Assembly (NCBI GenBank): GCA_016930635.1
Contig: JAFGGI010000057.1
Coordinates: forward strand, 41,624 to 105,623
DNA from: Sedimentisphaerales bacterium
GTDB lineage: Bacteria; Planctomycetota; Phycisphaerae; Sedimentisphaerales; UBA12454
Reading direction: 5' to 3'
Length of the DNA stretch: 64,000 bases
The translations under genes were made by a program, and so were the position numbers. Positions 1 to 11,360 of this stretch are shown here, piece after piece; within the stretch, counting starts at the first letter, position 1; each line of letters begins with the position of its first letter. Under the pieces are notes generated by a model, which had not been told where the DNA came from, did not search any database, and saw only the letters and a list, made by a program, of their open reading frames with translations.

Positions 1-2483
<2,483 letters not shown>

Positions 2484-2498
2484 AACACTGACAACTCC

Positions 2499-3620
2499 TT
2501 ATGATAAGCTCACCGGCATAATAATATACAGATAGTTCTGCCCGCTTTTAATAAGGCCCGGCCGGTCCGGTTGGCCCAACTGCATCTCAAAAGAATCTTC
2601 TTTGATAACCCTAAGCACATCAACAAGAAATTGTGGGTTAAATCCGATCTCCATCGCTTCGCCCTGATAGCCTACTTCCATGGCTATTTCTGCGTCGCCC
2701 ATTTCCGGTGCCCGGCAGGTAAAAATCAAAGATTTTTCGCTTAGCGACAATTTAACTCCCTTGGAGTCCTCGTTAGTTAAAAGGGCTGCTCTTTTGACAG
2801 CGCTTAATGTCGCTGCCGTGTTAAGCTGTAGTTTATTCTTGTGGTCTGTTGGAACAATCTCTTCGTATTTAGGAAAATTACCTTCGACCAGCGTCGAGCT
2901 TACCACAGTGCTGCCGCAGGCTATTATAATTTTATTGTCCGCAAAACGAATCTCCGCTTCGTCTTTTTCGCCGGCACTTATCTTATCTAAAAGTGACATT
3001 GCTTTGGCGGGCACAATTATCTTTTCTGACTCAAGTTTCTTCTCTGCTTCAGCACTTAAAGAAAGTTTATATCGGGCGAGTCTTCGGCCGTCTGTTCCAA
3101 CCATTGTTAGTTTTTTTCCTGAGGCTTCCCATAAAACCCCGCTTAATGCATACCGTGTATTTTCCTTTGCTGTTGCAAAAAGACAATGCTCTATTGCCTC
3201 CTGCAGGCGAATAAGATTAACTTTTATCTGGGCCTTGCCTTCCAGGCCGGGAACTGCGGGGTATTGATCCGGCTGGTACCCGTAAATTGTAAAATGGCTG
3301 TCTGCGCCTCTTACGTGGCAGGTCCCTTCGGCTGATTGAATCTCAAGGACCTCGTCAACGCTTTCGCGCACAATGGCAGCAAGCCGCTCTGCAGGAACAA
3401 CGGCTTCGCCTTTTTCTTCTACCTGGGCCTGGGCAACAAGGCAGGTTATGCTAATCTCGAAATCAGTAGCGCTTATCGCGACACTGTCTTTTTTCGCGTC
3501 CAATTTCAGCCCCTGCAGGATCGGCTTGGTTGTCCTGGACGGAACTACGGTCGTTACGAGCGACAGGGCTTCAGCCAATGCCGCGCGGTTGAATTTAACC
3601 TTCATTTTTTCCCTCATCAA
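2499..3620 (-). CDS. dnaN: DNA polymerase III subunit beta (sliding clamp)
   Basis: Beta-clamp motifs: 'KPILQGLKLDA', 'TDGRRLARYKL', 'GNFPKYEEIVP', C-terminal 'LYIIMPVSL'. Confidence 0.96.
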   Translation of the reverse strand: MMREKMKVKFNRAALAEALSLVTTVVPSRTTKPILQGLKLDAKKDSVAISATDFEISITCLVAQAQVEEKGEAVVPAERLAAIVRESVDEVLEIQSAEGTCHVRGADSHFTIYGYQPDQYPAVPGLEGKAQIKVNLIRLQEAIEHCLFATAKENTRYALSGVLWEASGKKLTMVGTDGRRLARYKLSLSAEAEKKLESEKIIVPAKAMSLLDKISAGEKDEAEIRFADNKIIIACGSTVVSSTLVEGNFPKYEEIVPTDHKNKLQLNTAATLSAVKRAALLTNEDSKGVKLSLSEKSLIFTCRAPEMGDAEIAMEVGYQGEAMEIGFNPQFLVDVLRVIKEDSFEMQLGQPDRPGLIKSGQNYLYIIMPVSLS

Positions 3621-3699
3621 TCCTTAAAATATTTGTCTTTTTCCTTTTTTTCAACATCATATTTTACAACAGTAACGCCAATTTAGCAAAGAGAAATGA

Positions 3700-4060
3700 G
3701 GCAAATTAAGAGGGGGTTCGCCCGTTAGTTTTGTCACAGCGCATCCTAATAAGAAAGAAGAGAATAATAAAAAAAGTAATAGTAGTAGTAACCGACGAAA
3801 ATTGTGAAAAGCAAAAGGGGCTTGGGGGGTAAACAAATAAAAGACAAGGAGTTACAGCATAAAAACAACAGGGGGCGACGTGGAAAACCTGTGAGAAAGA
3901 CAGAAAGACTCTTTCTTAAATTAGAATCAAATCACAAAAAAACCCGAAAACAGAAAAAACAGGAGGCGGGCCAACAGGACAAACAAAAGAAATCACAGGT
4001 TATACACACAAACACAAGGCAAAAAAGCAACTCTTTTATCGTTTCTTGAAAGAGGTTCAC
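3700..4060. other. Candidate chromosomal replication origin (oriC)
   Basis: Non-coding region upstream of dnaN-dciA-gyrB. It has strong purine asymmetry, trinucleotides AAG-TAA-TAG-TAG-TAG-TAA (3774-3791) followed by GC-rich CCGACG, and a TTATACACA DnaA-box match (4000-4008). Confidence 0.45.
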
Positions 4061-4103
4061 ACGCCCCCGGGCCTTTTAAGAATCGCTACCGGGGCACCAA
4101 TAT

Positions 4104-5258
4104 CTACTCGGCGGACCGGTTTAGTTGCTCAAGAACAAGCTTAGTAGTGTTTTGGCTGGCATTGTTTGAGGATAATGGTTTTATCAGCTCTGCAAGCCTA
4201 AGACTAAGGGTGGTTAGTTTGTCCGGGGCGTTTAAAAGTTTCTCACAGGCTGCGACAACAGGCGCGATGGAGGAGAAATACGGCATAAACTCAGGAACAA
4301 GTTCCTGCTGCGACAGAATATTAACAAGCGACAGGTATTTGGTTGTTACAATCCTCTTTCCAACAAATTCCCATAAATATTTATTGGATTGGTACATTAT
4401 AACCATTGGGCACGCGGCGGCAGCTACCTGCAGGGTTGCTGAGCCGCTGGCGACCAAGGCAAAATCGACATTGCATGCGGTTTTATAAACGGCATCGGTA
4501 ACAAAATTTAACCGAAGGGTCTTTAATGCCTCTTTTTTAAGTACCGCCAGGGAATTATCGTCAGCGGCAACGGCAGTAAATTTTATCGACGGATGACGTG
4601 CTTTTAGTCTTCTGGCGATATGCTGCATCGCCGGCCAGAGCGATTTTATCTCTGACGGTCTTGAACCAGGCATAAGAGCAATGTGTCCGGCAGATATAGA
4701 ATACCTGCTGTAATTTTTAGGTTTTATCTGTTTTGCGTCTATGTTTTCAAGTACAGGACTGCCGACAAAATTGCACTGCAGACCTCTCTGGCCGAACCAA
4801 TCCGGCTCAAAAGGCAGCACACAAGCCATTGACGCAGTACATAATCTTTTAAGTTTTTTCAACCGCCATGGCGCCCATGCCCATAATTGAGGAGCGACAT
4901 AGAAAAAGACCTTGACACCATTTTGTCCGGCGGCCTTTGCAATATGGAAATTAAAACTTGGTGAGTCACAGACAACAACAAGGTCGGGTTTGTTTGCGGC
5001 AAAATGTTTTTTGGCGAGATTTATTGCTTTTATAAAAAACAAAACCTGCGCAAAGGCCTTGTAAGTCATAGCAGCTTTTTGGGTGGTGTTTAAAACAAGC
5101 TCACACCCCGCCTGGGCCATCTTGTCTCCGCCGAAACCCACAAATTCAAAATTACTGCCGGTTTGTTTTAATGCCTTTATAAGATTAGCACAGGCATTAT
5201 CACCGCTGGCCTCAGCAGCGCTTAAAAAAACCTTATATGTTCGGCCCGAATCATTCAT
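4104..5258 (-). CDS. lpxB: Lipid-A-disaccharide synthase
   Basis: 'VFLSAAEASGDNACANLIKAL', 'FVGFGGDKMAQAGCELV', 'YVAPQLWAWAPWRLKKLKRL', 'LMPGSRPSEIKSLWP'. The ORF opens at 5294, but the likely start is MNDSGRTYK at 5258. Confidence 0.93.
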   Translation of the reverse strand: MNDSGRTYKVFLSAAEASGDNACANLIKALKQTGSNFEFVGFGGDKMAQAGCELVLNTTQKAAMTYKAFAQVLFFIKAINLAKKHFAANKPDLVVVCDSPSFNFHIAKAAGQNGVKVFFYVAPQLWAWAPWRLKKLKRLCTASMACVLPFEPDWFGQRGLQCNFVGSPVLENIDAKQIKPKNYSRYSISAGHIALMPGSRPSEIKSLWPAMQHIARRLKARHPSIKFTAVAADDNSLAVLKKEALKTLRLNFVTDAVYKTACNVDFALVASGSATLQVAAAACPMVIMYQSNKYLWEFVGKRIVTTKYLSLVNILSQQELVPEFMPYFSSIAPVVAACEKLLNAPDKLTTLSLRLAELIKPLSSNNASQNTTKLVLEQLNRSAE

Positions 5259-5301
5259 AGGCCTATAGTTAAGATAAAATCCGTTAAAATACAAGGATAA
5301 T

Positions 5302-5335
5302 AAAAAAGAGCTGCAGGCGGTTAAACCTGCAGCTC
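5302..5335 (-). terminator. Rho-independent terminator
   Basis: Minus strand: GAGCTGCAGG-tttaaccg-CCTGCAGCTC followed by TTTTTTA, just downstream of the 5359-7416 CDS. Confidence 0.75.
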
Positions 5336-5358
5336 TTGAATATCAAATATAAAACTAA

Positions 5359-7416
5359 TTATGGACAGAACAGCCATTTATTGGCAAAAATGGCGAGGTC
5401 GGAGAAGTTTACATCACCGTCGTCGTTAAGGTCCATAGGTAATGGATCGTCATTAGTAACATCCATAAAACCACCATCAGTGCCTATCTGCAAAACTACA
5501 GGCTCGCTGAAGAAATCGCCATAAGGTTTGGGCCTTATAATGCTGCCGGGAACAGGAGTTCCGCAATAGAGTTGCCCGTGCCCTCCTCTCGGAGGTACCG
5601 TCTGGATCTGCGGCTGGTTGTGCCAATTGACGCCTGTCGCACTTATCGTAACCGGACTTGGCAGGTCATAAACGAGCGGGGTCCCGCCGCCGACTTCTGT
5701 AAAAATACACCTTAAATATGCAGAGAAGGCCATATCATAAGTTCCTCCAGCCTCGGAGCCCTGTATATACATAAAACCTATTGACGGGATACCTGGATTC
5801 AAAATAACCTTGACGTTATAATACTCCGGCGGCAGGCTGGGGTAGTTAACTTCGATAGGCCTGCAGCTTTTCAGGTCCAGCGCGATTATTTCTGTCTCTA
5901 TCAAACCAGTGTTGTTGGGCTCGTTCGGCGACCTGATAGGTATATCTTCACGGCGGCGTACTATCGTATCTGCAAGTTCATACTCTCCAAAATCCGGTTC
6001 GCCGAGCGGTTCACCTTTAAGGCAGATTACTCCATCGAACGGATCTGAACCGGGGCCGAAGAAATCTGACGGAACCGAATCAATCTCAACTGAATTGAAA
6101 TCCATTAAACCCTCAATAGTTGCCAGGTAATCATATCCGCCGGCAATATAGGTTTCATATGTATATCCGGTAAATAGCAGAATGGTACCCGTAGTTGTTC
6201 CAGCCATTCCTTCAAGAATGCTTCCCGGAGCACCTTCAAATTCGATTTTATAGGTGATATCAAAAAAGCTGTCCACGGCAAAATCACCGCTCGGCAATTC
6301 TGTCAAAATTGTTTTGCCTTCACTTGGCAGGCCATTGCCGGTACCGATGGTGATTTTTAATAAATCAAAATCAGGATCACCATGGATTTCGCCCTCCAGA
6401 CGGAACAGATCACTCACAAATGTCTGTACAGGCTCACCAGGATTGCGCGGGCCGGTATGCAGTTCTCCGCTGACAGGCAGGGAGATACTTCTGTTAAAGC
6501 CTGCCAGGTCTCCTGTGCCGTTAACATCAAGGTCGAGTTCGGCATCAAAGAATACCGTTTTACCATCTTCCTCGCTGCCGGAAAGAGAAACAACACCGCT
6601 GAAGTTTCCCAGTGAACTTTCTAATACCATTGAAGAAGTTGGCGGCAGGCCTGAAGAGATAACAATAACTGTGTCTGGATTATAATAAGAACACGAAGCA
6701 GGAAAAGTTATTGTTCCGCTGCCGTTATCCGGAGCTGTACAGTTGTAGCAATCATTGGCTGTTCGTATCCGGATTGTTGCAATTGTCGAACCTGCAAAGC
6801 CATCCAGCTGACTGCCCGGTGCGCCGACAAATTCGATTTGGTAAGTAATATCAAAGAAGCTATCCACCGCGAAATCTCCGCTCGGAAGTTCTGTTAAGAT
6901 AGTTTGTCCGGGCCCAGGCAGACCAAAATCTGTGCCGGCTGTAACCGTTAACATGTCAAAATCAGGGTCGCCGTAAATCCCGCCTATAAATCGAAACATG
7001 TCAGTTGGAAACGTTTGTACAGGGTCGCCCGGATTTCGCGGGCCGGTGTGGACTTCACAGTCAATCTCTATATTGATATTCCGCTGAAACCCTAACAGGT
7101 CACCGGTGCCGTGGAGGCTTAATTGCAGTGTAGAAGTGAACATTTCCATTTCACCGCCCAGTATTCCGCCAGGCATCCGGATAATATTGCCAAAATTTGT
7201 GTGTGTACCTAGGCCTTCGATGGTTGTTCCGGGCGGCAAACCGTCGATAATCATCCAGACTTCATCAGGCGAAGTATAATCGCAGCCTACCGGCGGCAGG
7301 TCAACAGTCCCGCTGCCGTTGTCAGGCTGGGTGCAGCAATCATCAGCAAATGTTGTGGATGCGAAGATAAATATTGCCGCTATAACAACTAATTGGAATT
7401 TTTTGAAAGTGCGCAT
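5359..7416 (-). CDS. Secreted protein with two tandem ~170-aa domains and a C-terminal dockerin-like motif
   Basis: Signal peptide MRTFKKFQLVVIAAIFIFASTTFA. Internal duplication: 'HTGPRNPG(D/E)PVQTF...GDPDFD...ILTELPSGDFAVDSFFDITY(Q/K)IEF' occurs twice. C-terminus 'DLNDDGDVNFSDLAIFANKWL'. Confidence 0.75.
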   Translation of the reverse strand: MRTFKKFQLVVIAAIFIFASTTFADDCCTQPDNGSGTVDLPPVGCDYTSPDEVWMIIDGLPPGTTIEGLGTHTNFGNIIRMPGGILGGEMEMFTSTLQLSLHGTGDLLGFQRNINIEIDCEVHTGPRNPGDPVQTFPTDMFRFIGGIYGDPDFDMLTVTAGTDFGLPGPGQTILTELPSGDFAVDSFFDITYQIEFVGAPGSQLDGFAGSTIATIRIRTANDCYNCTAPDNGSGTITFPASCSYYNPDTVIVISSGLPPTSSMVLESSLGNFSGVVSLSGSEEDGKTVFFDAELDLDVNGTGDLAGFNRSISLPVSGELHTGPRNPGEPVQTFVSDLFRLEGEIHGDPDFDLLKITIGTGNGLPSEGKTILTELPSGDFAVDSFFDITYKIEFEGAPGSILEGMAGTTTGTILLFTGYTYETYIAGGYDYLATIEGLMDFNSVEIDSVPSDFFGPGSDPFDGVICLKGEPLGEPDFGEYELADTIVRRREDIPIRSPNEPNNTGLIETEIIALDLKSCRPIEVNYPSLPPEYYNVKVILNPGIPSIGFMYIQGSEAGGTYDMAFSAYLRCIFTEVGGGTPLVYDLPSPVTISATGVNWHNQPQIQTVPPRGGHGQLYCGTPVPGSIIRPKPYGDFFSEPVVLQIGTDGGFMDVTNDDPLPMDLNDDGDVNFSDLAIFANKWLFCP

Positions 7417-7591
7417 ATTTTCCTCCTTTCATATAAATCTCTTAAAAATAGATACAGTCCCCTTATACCATAATTATGGTGAAAAGTCAATAATTCAGAT
7501 AAAAAGTGTCGTCAAAAAAAGCTCGTAAACTACCCTTTTTGCGTTTTTTAACAACAAACCGGCTTAAAATCGGTCAAAAAATTCTTCTGAA

Positions 7592-8188
7592 TTATTGCCT
7601 CATTGTATCGACGATCTGGTCGGAGCTGGTTTTTTCATTATTCAGCTCGTCCCATTCTTCAATATGGCTCGAAGAGTCCACAGTTGCGGTGAAGTTATAT
7701 TGTGCCCATCGGTAGCTGCCGGTGGCGTAGTTGAACAATACCTCTGCGGTGCCTGTCGAGGATCCTGTTTTGCAAGGCTGGATCGAAGCGACCTGTTTTG
7801 TCTCAAGGGTTATTGTCTGGTCAACACTATCCTGCGGTGCCTGGACACGAACCTTCAGGGTAACGAGAAAAATACCTGTTTGACACTGGCCGACGTTTTT
7901 GAGTCCGACAATAACATCATATGGCTGAGAAGGCTTAAGCGCACCGGAGGGACCGGTAAGGCGAATATTTTCAATAATGATATCTGGCAGAGCCTGGGTG
8001 CCGCATCGAGGCTGGTCAGGCAGGCCTGTCTTTGCCTGTTTTTGCATCGTAGAGGAGCCGGGGCCGGCCTTTCGCTGTATTATTCCCGGCTTGACTTCTT
8101 TAGCACCAAAAACAATGGATATGAAACAAACAGACAGCAGGATAAGTATTAATAAAAAAACTCTCCTTTTCATAATGACCCCTTTCAT
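7592..8188 (-). CDS. Secreted CARDB-like (Ig-like fold) protein
   Basis: Hydrophobic N-terminus; 'LPDIIIENIRLTG...YDVIVGLKNVGQCQTG...FTATVDSSSHIEEWDELNNEKTSS' is typical of CARDB domains. Confidence 0.65.
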   Translation of the reverse strand: MKGVIMKRRVFLLILILLSVCFISIVFGAKEVKPGIIQRKAGPGSSTMQKQAKTGLPDQPRCGTQALPDIIIENIRLTGPSGALKPSQPYDVIVGLKNVGQCQTGIFLVTLKVRVQAPQDSVDQTITLETKQVASIQPCKTGSSTGTAEVLFNYATGSYRWAQYNFTATVDSSSHIEEWDELNNEKTSSDQIVDTMRQ

Positions 8189-8215
8189 AGAGTATCAACA
8201 TTAACTTTTCTTATA

Positions 8216-8740
8216 TTATTCTACTTCTGCCTGCGGCAAAGGCTGCTGAAGATGGTGTTCGGTATTTAACAGGCTTTCGGCCTGGGCTCTTAATTTTACA
8301 AAACCCCACCCGCCGAAGAGCATATACAGGAAAAATCCGTGAAAAGCCAGACCTATGAAATCGCCAAAGAGCAAAAAAAGAAGGCCGTCCAGCAGATACA
8401 GCACCATGCCAATTATATAGGCGGCTTTACTGCCTCGCCTGGACAGGAACCAGAACAAAGCAAAAACACCGATCAGTACGAGATTTATCATAATTCCAAT
8501 GATGGTCAAAACAGTTGCAAATGTTCCTGCCGATTCTTCTCTGGCGGCAGCTATAAAACCATCTACGATCATAGTAATACCGAGGCCGATGACAAAAGTG
8601 ACTTCAGCCTGAAAGAAAATCAGCACAGAATTGATCAGCGAAAACGCTGCGATAGCCCCGAACCAGCCGCAGGCCTTTTCTGCCTGATGAATTATTTCTT
8701 TTGGTTCGTAAGATTTGTTGCCCACTGTTATAGTATCCAT
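8216..8740 (-). CDS. Hypothetical multi-pass membrane protein
   Basis: 174 aa with several hydrophobic segments. Confidence 0.6.
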   Translation of the reverse strand: MDTITVGNKSYEPKEIIHQAEKACGWFGAIAAFSLINSVLIFFQAEVTFVIGLGITMIVDGFIAAAREESAGTFATVLTIIGIMINLVLIGVFALFWFLSRRGSKAAYIIGMVLYLLDGLLFLLFGDFIGLAFHGFFLYMLFGGWGFVKLRAQAESLLNTEHHLQQPLPQAEVE

Positions 8741-8784
8741 ATTACTCTCCTTTTTCTGTTGTTGATGGTTCTATCAAACGATAT

Positions 8785-9510
8785 CTACTCCTTATTTTTA
8801 TCCTCGTGGTGCATTTTATGCAGCAGGTGCCCAGCGAGGATTATAACAAATACTAGTATCAAAAGCACTAACAGAGCATAAGAGCTATAGGAAGATACCT
8901 GGTTGTGAAACTGCCTAAGAAAAATAGCCCAGCCGATAATAGCTACATATGTTCCGGAAAGTACTACAGTGAGATTCAGCCAGGTCTGCAGGCCCATCAT
9001 AAAGCCGATCACACTTCCGACCAATGGCCCGGTCATCCAGAAAGGAAACCAGACAAAAAGAAACAATCCTGCGATGCCGTATCTTAAAACGATATCTTTG
9101 TTGGCCTCCGCTGACTCGCGGATACGGTCAAATAAAATTTTAAGCTGTTTTATTACTAATAAATGCCGCCAACTGAAGACAAATAACGGATAAAATATCA
9201 GTACTACAATAGTTTCAACTATCATACAGATAGCAATCACGGTGCCGTATCCGAAACCCATAGAGTATCCGAAAGCGATACTAACCGCTCTGCCGAAAAT
9301 TGCCTGTGTAGCGGTCATTCCAAGAAAAGTCTGTCCTGCTGTGGGAGAGAGCATCATTTTTACACTTAGCCAGAGAAAATACATAAAGGCCGTTACAGCG
9401 CCGAACAGCAGACATTTTCCTTCAGGGCTGTTTAGAAGGGTTTTTTTTAACTCCTTCTTTTGCTCCGGATCCAACTCACTGACAGGTTGTTCGTTGTTCT
9501 CTTCTGTCAT
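8785..9510 (-). CDS. Putative small multi-drug export-like membrane protein
   Basis: Several TM segments; 'RYGIAGLFLFVWFPFWMTGPLVGSVIGFMMGL' resembles the Sm_multidrug_ex family (recalled, not searched). Confidence 0.55.
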   Translation of the reverse strand: MTEENNEQPVSELDPEQKKELKKTLLNSPEGKCLLFGAVTAFMYFLWLSVKMMLSPTAGQTFLGMTATQAIFGRAVSIAFGYSMGFGYGTVIAICMIVETIVVLIFYPLFVFSWRHLLVIKQLKILFDRIRESAEANKDIVLRYGIAGLFLFVWFPFWMTGPLVGSVIGFMMGLQTWLNLTVVLSGTYVAIIGWAIFLRQFHNQVSSYSSYALLVLLILVFVIILAGHLLHKMHHEDKNKE

Positions 9511-9531
9511 ATCTTTTTTTATATTTTTTTA

Positions 9532-9984
9532 TTATTCAGGATACATAAATCCCGGCACACGTTTGGGTTTTCCCTTATCATCTACACACGCAAGGATGCT
9601 CGAGCCTTCGGCAAGCAGTATTCCGGTCCCCGGCCGAGTTAGTTTATAGCTGTGTTCTATTTTCGCAGCAGAAACTTTTGTACATTCAGTAACAAGGTCC
9701 AGTTTCTCATCGTAATATGCAGGACTGCGATACTTGATAAAAAGTTCTGCGACGACCATATAAAAACCTTCTTTTTCAAGGTCTTTATATGCCAGACCGT
9801 TGGCGCGAAGAAGTTCGGTCCTGCCCATTTCGAAATATACAGGGAAAACACTATGGTGAACGACGCCGGCCTGGTCGGTCTCGCAATAACGGGGAATAAC
9901 GGTTATTTGTTGAGATTGAACCGTTGTTTTTTCGGGAAATTTCATAGGTATGCAGAAAGGTAGCAAATATCTGAAAAAATTCAA
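9532..9984 (-). CDS. Acyl-CoA thioesterase (YbgC/FadM 4HBT family)
   Basis: 'VIPRYCETDQAGVVHHSVFPVYFEMGRTELLRANGLAYKDLEKEGFYMVV' hotdog thioesterase motif. The start may be MKFPEKTT at 9945. Confidence 0.85.
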   Translation of the reverse strand: MNFFRYLLPFCIPMKFPEKTTVQSQQITVIPRYCETDQAGVVHHSVFPVYFEMGRTELLRANGLAYKDLEKEGFYMVVAELFIKYRSPAYYDEKLDLVTECTKVSAAKIEHSYKLTRPGTGILLAEGSSILACVDDKGKPKRVPGFMYPE

Positions 9985-10106
9985 GCCGGCTGTCGGTAAA
10001 AAACTGAGATAGTCCGGTAAAAGGAAGACAAAGTGCCCTAAAAACAGCTTATTTTCAGCAATTTGGGGCCTTTTAAATTAAATTTCAATTTCAAAGTCTG
10101 CCCAAA

Positions 10107-10135
10107 TTGACATTTGGACCAAAATCTGGTAAAAT
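10107..10135 (+). promoter_or_regulatory. Putative sigma-70 promoter
   Basis: TTGACA (10107-10112), 17-bp spacer, TAAAAT (10130-10135), upstream of the lipoprotein/cdaA genes. Confidence 0.6.
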
Positions 10136-10213
10136 AAAGCTATGCAAAACAGTGTGTTGCTGTTAACCTTTGTATAAAACTATAGTTAGCATAATTTAGC
10201 GGGGTTAGTTGTA

Positions 10214-10429
10214 ATGAAAAAAGTTTTATGTAGTATTTTACTTGCGGCTATTTTGTCGATTCTGACGATATCAGCAATAGGCTGTCATGGTGCCGGCGAG
10301 ACCTCTAAAGAGAGAACCGACGACCATCTAAGGCAGCTCAGGGTCAATGGGTCATTAATGGTTGATGATATTGACGCCGTTTTGCAGCAGAACAGGCCCA
10401 GCAGGCTTAGCGAATACACTGTAAGGTAA
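10214..10429 (+). CDS. Small putative lipoprotein
   Basis: 71 aa; signal peptide with lipobox-like 'ISAIGC'; upstream promoter; precedes cdaA. Confidence 0.6.
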   Translation: MKKVLCSILLAAILSILTISAIGCHGAGETSKERTDDHLRQLRVNGSLMVDDIDAVLQQNRPSRLSEYTVR

Positions 10430-10491
10430 TATAACGGCACAAGGAAGGCCGGTGCCGGTCGAGATAAAAAGGATTTTAGGACTGAACGTAA

Positions 10492-11355
10492 TTGGATGCG
10501 ATTTTTGAATATTTCAGTCGTCTGGCATCATACAATCCGCTTATTGTTCTCATTGAGCTGTTTCTAATAGGTCTTGTTGTCTATTGGACGGTAAATTTCC
10601 TCGAAGGCACTCGCGGTGAACGTCTGTTTAGAGGGATTCTCATCCTGCTGCTTGTCGTCTCAATGGCTATTAAGCTGGTGATTTCAACGTTTGATTTTGC
10701 AAGACTTCAGTATCTCTACAGCTTTTTTCTTTTGTTGGTTATGATCATAGCTGTTGCTGCGTTCCAGCCGGAGCTAAGAAGGATGCTGATAAGGATAGGT
10801 CAGACCGGTAGCTTCGGCAGCTCTGTACAACAACAGCTTTCTAAAACCGTCGAGGAGATAATAAGCGCGGTAAAAGCGCTTTCCGACAAAAAAACAGGGG
10901 CAATCATAGTTCTTGAAAGAAAGGTCGCTCTGGGCGAATTTGTTGAAACGGGGGTGAAAATCGACGCCAAGGTAAAAGCTGCGCTTCTTATGACGATATT
11001 TTACCCTAATACAGCCCTGCACGACCTTGCGGTGATTATCCACGGAGACAGGATAGCAGCGGCAAGAGTCCAGCTCCCACTGGCCGAAAGCGGCTCTGTA
11101 GGCGGTTCTCTCGGCTCAAGACACAGAGCAGCGGTCGGCATAACTACCGGCAGTGATGCAGTTGCTATAGTAGTTAGTGAAGAAACGGGAACGATAAGTA
11201 TTTCTGAAAACGGACAGCTCGACAGATATATAAACGAAGAAGTCCTTCGCAAAAGACTGACGAGTGCGATTATTGATGAAAACTCACTGCTGGATAAACT
11301 GCGAAGAGAAGCTGAACACAAAAAACTGCCTGATGCGGCGAACCGGGAGATATAG
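10492..11355 (+). CDS. cdaA: Diadenylate cyclase, CdaA/DacA type
   Basis: Three N-terminal TM segments and a DAC domain ('GAIIVLERKVALGEFVETGVKIDAKV...NTALHDLAVII...GSRHRAAVGITTGSDAVAIVVSEETGTIS'). TTG start. Confidence 0.92.
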   Translation: MDAIFEYFSRLASYNPLIVLIELFLIGLVVYWTVNFLEGTRGERLFRGILILLLVVSMAIKLVISTFDFARLQYLYSFFLLLVMIIAVAAFQPELRRMLIRIGQTGSFGSSVQQQLSKTVEEIISAVKALSDKKTGAIIVLERKVALGEFVETGVKIDAKVKAALLMTIFYPNTALHDLAVIIHGDRIAAARVQLPLAESGSVGGSLGSRHRAAVGITTGSDAVAIVVSEETGTISISENGQLDRYINEEVLRKRLTSAIIDENSLLDKLRREAEHKKLPDAANREI

Positions 11356-11360
11356 AAGCG

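Noticed and set aside
3804-4049. 81-aa Lys/Arg/Gln-rich ORF
   Set aside because: Composition follows the purine-rich candidate-origin DNA; GTG start, no recognisable domain.
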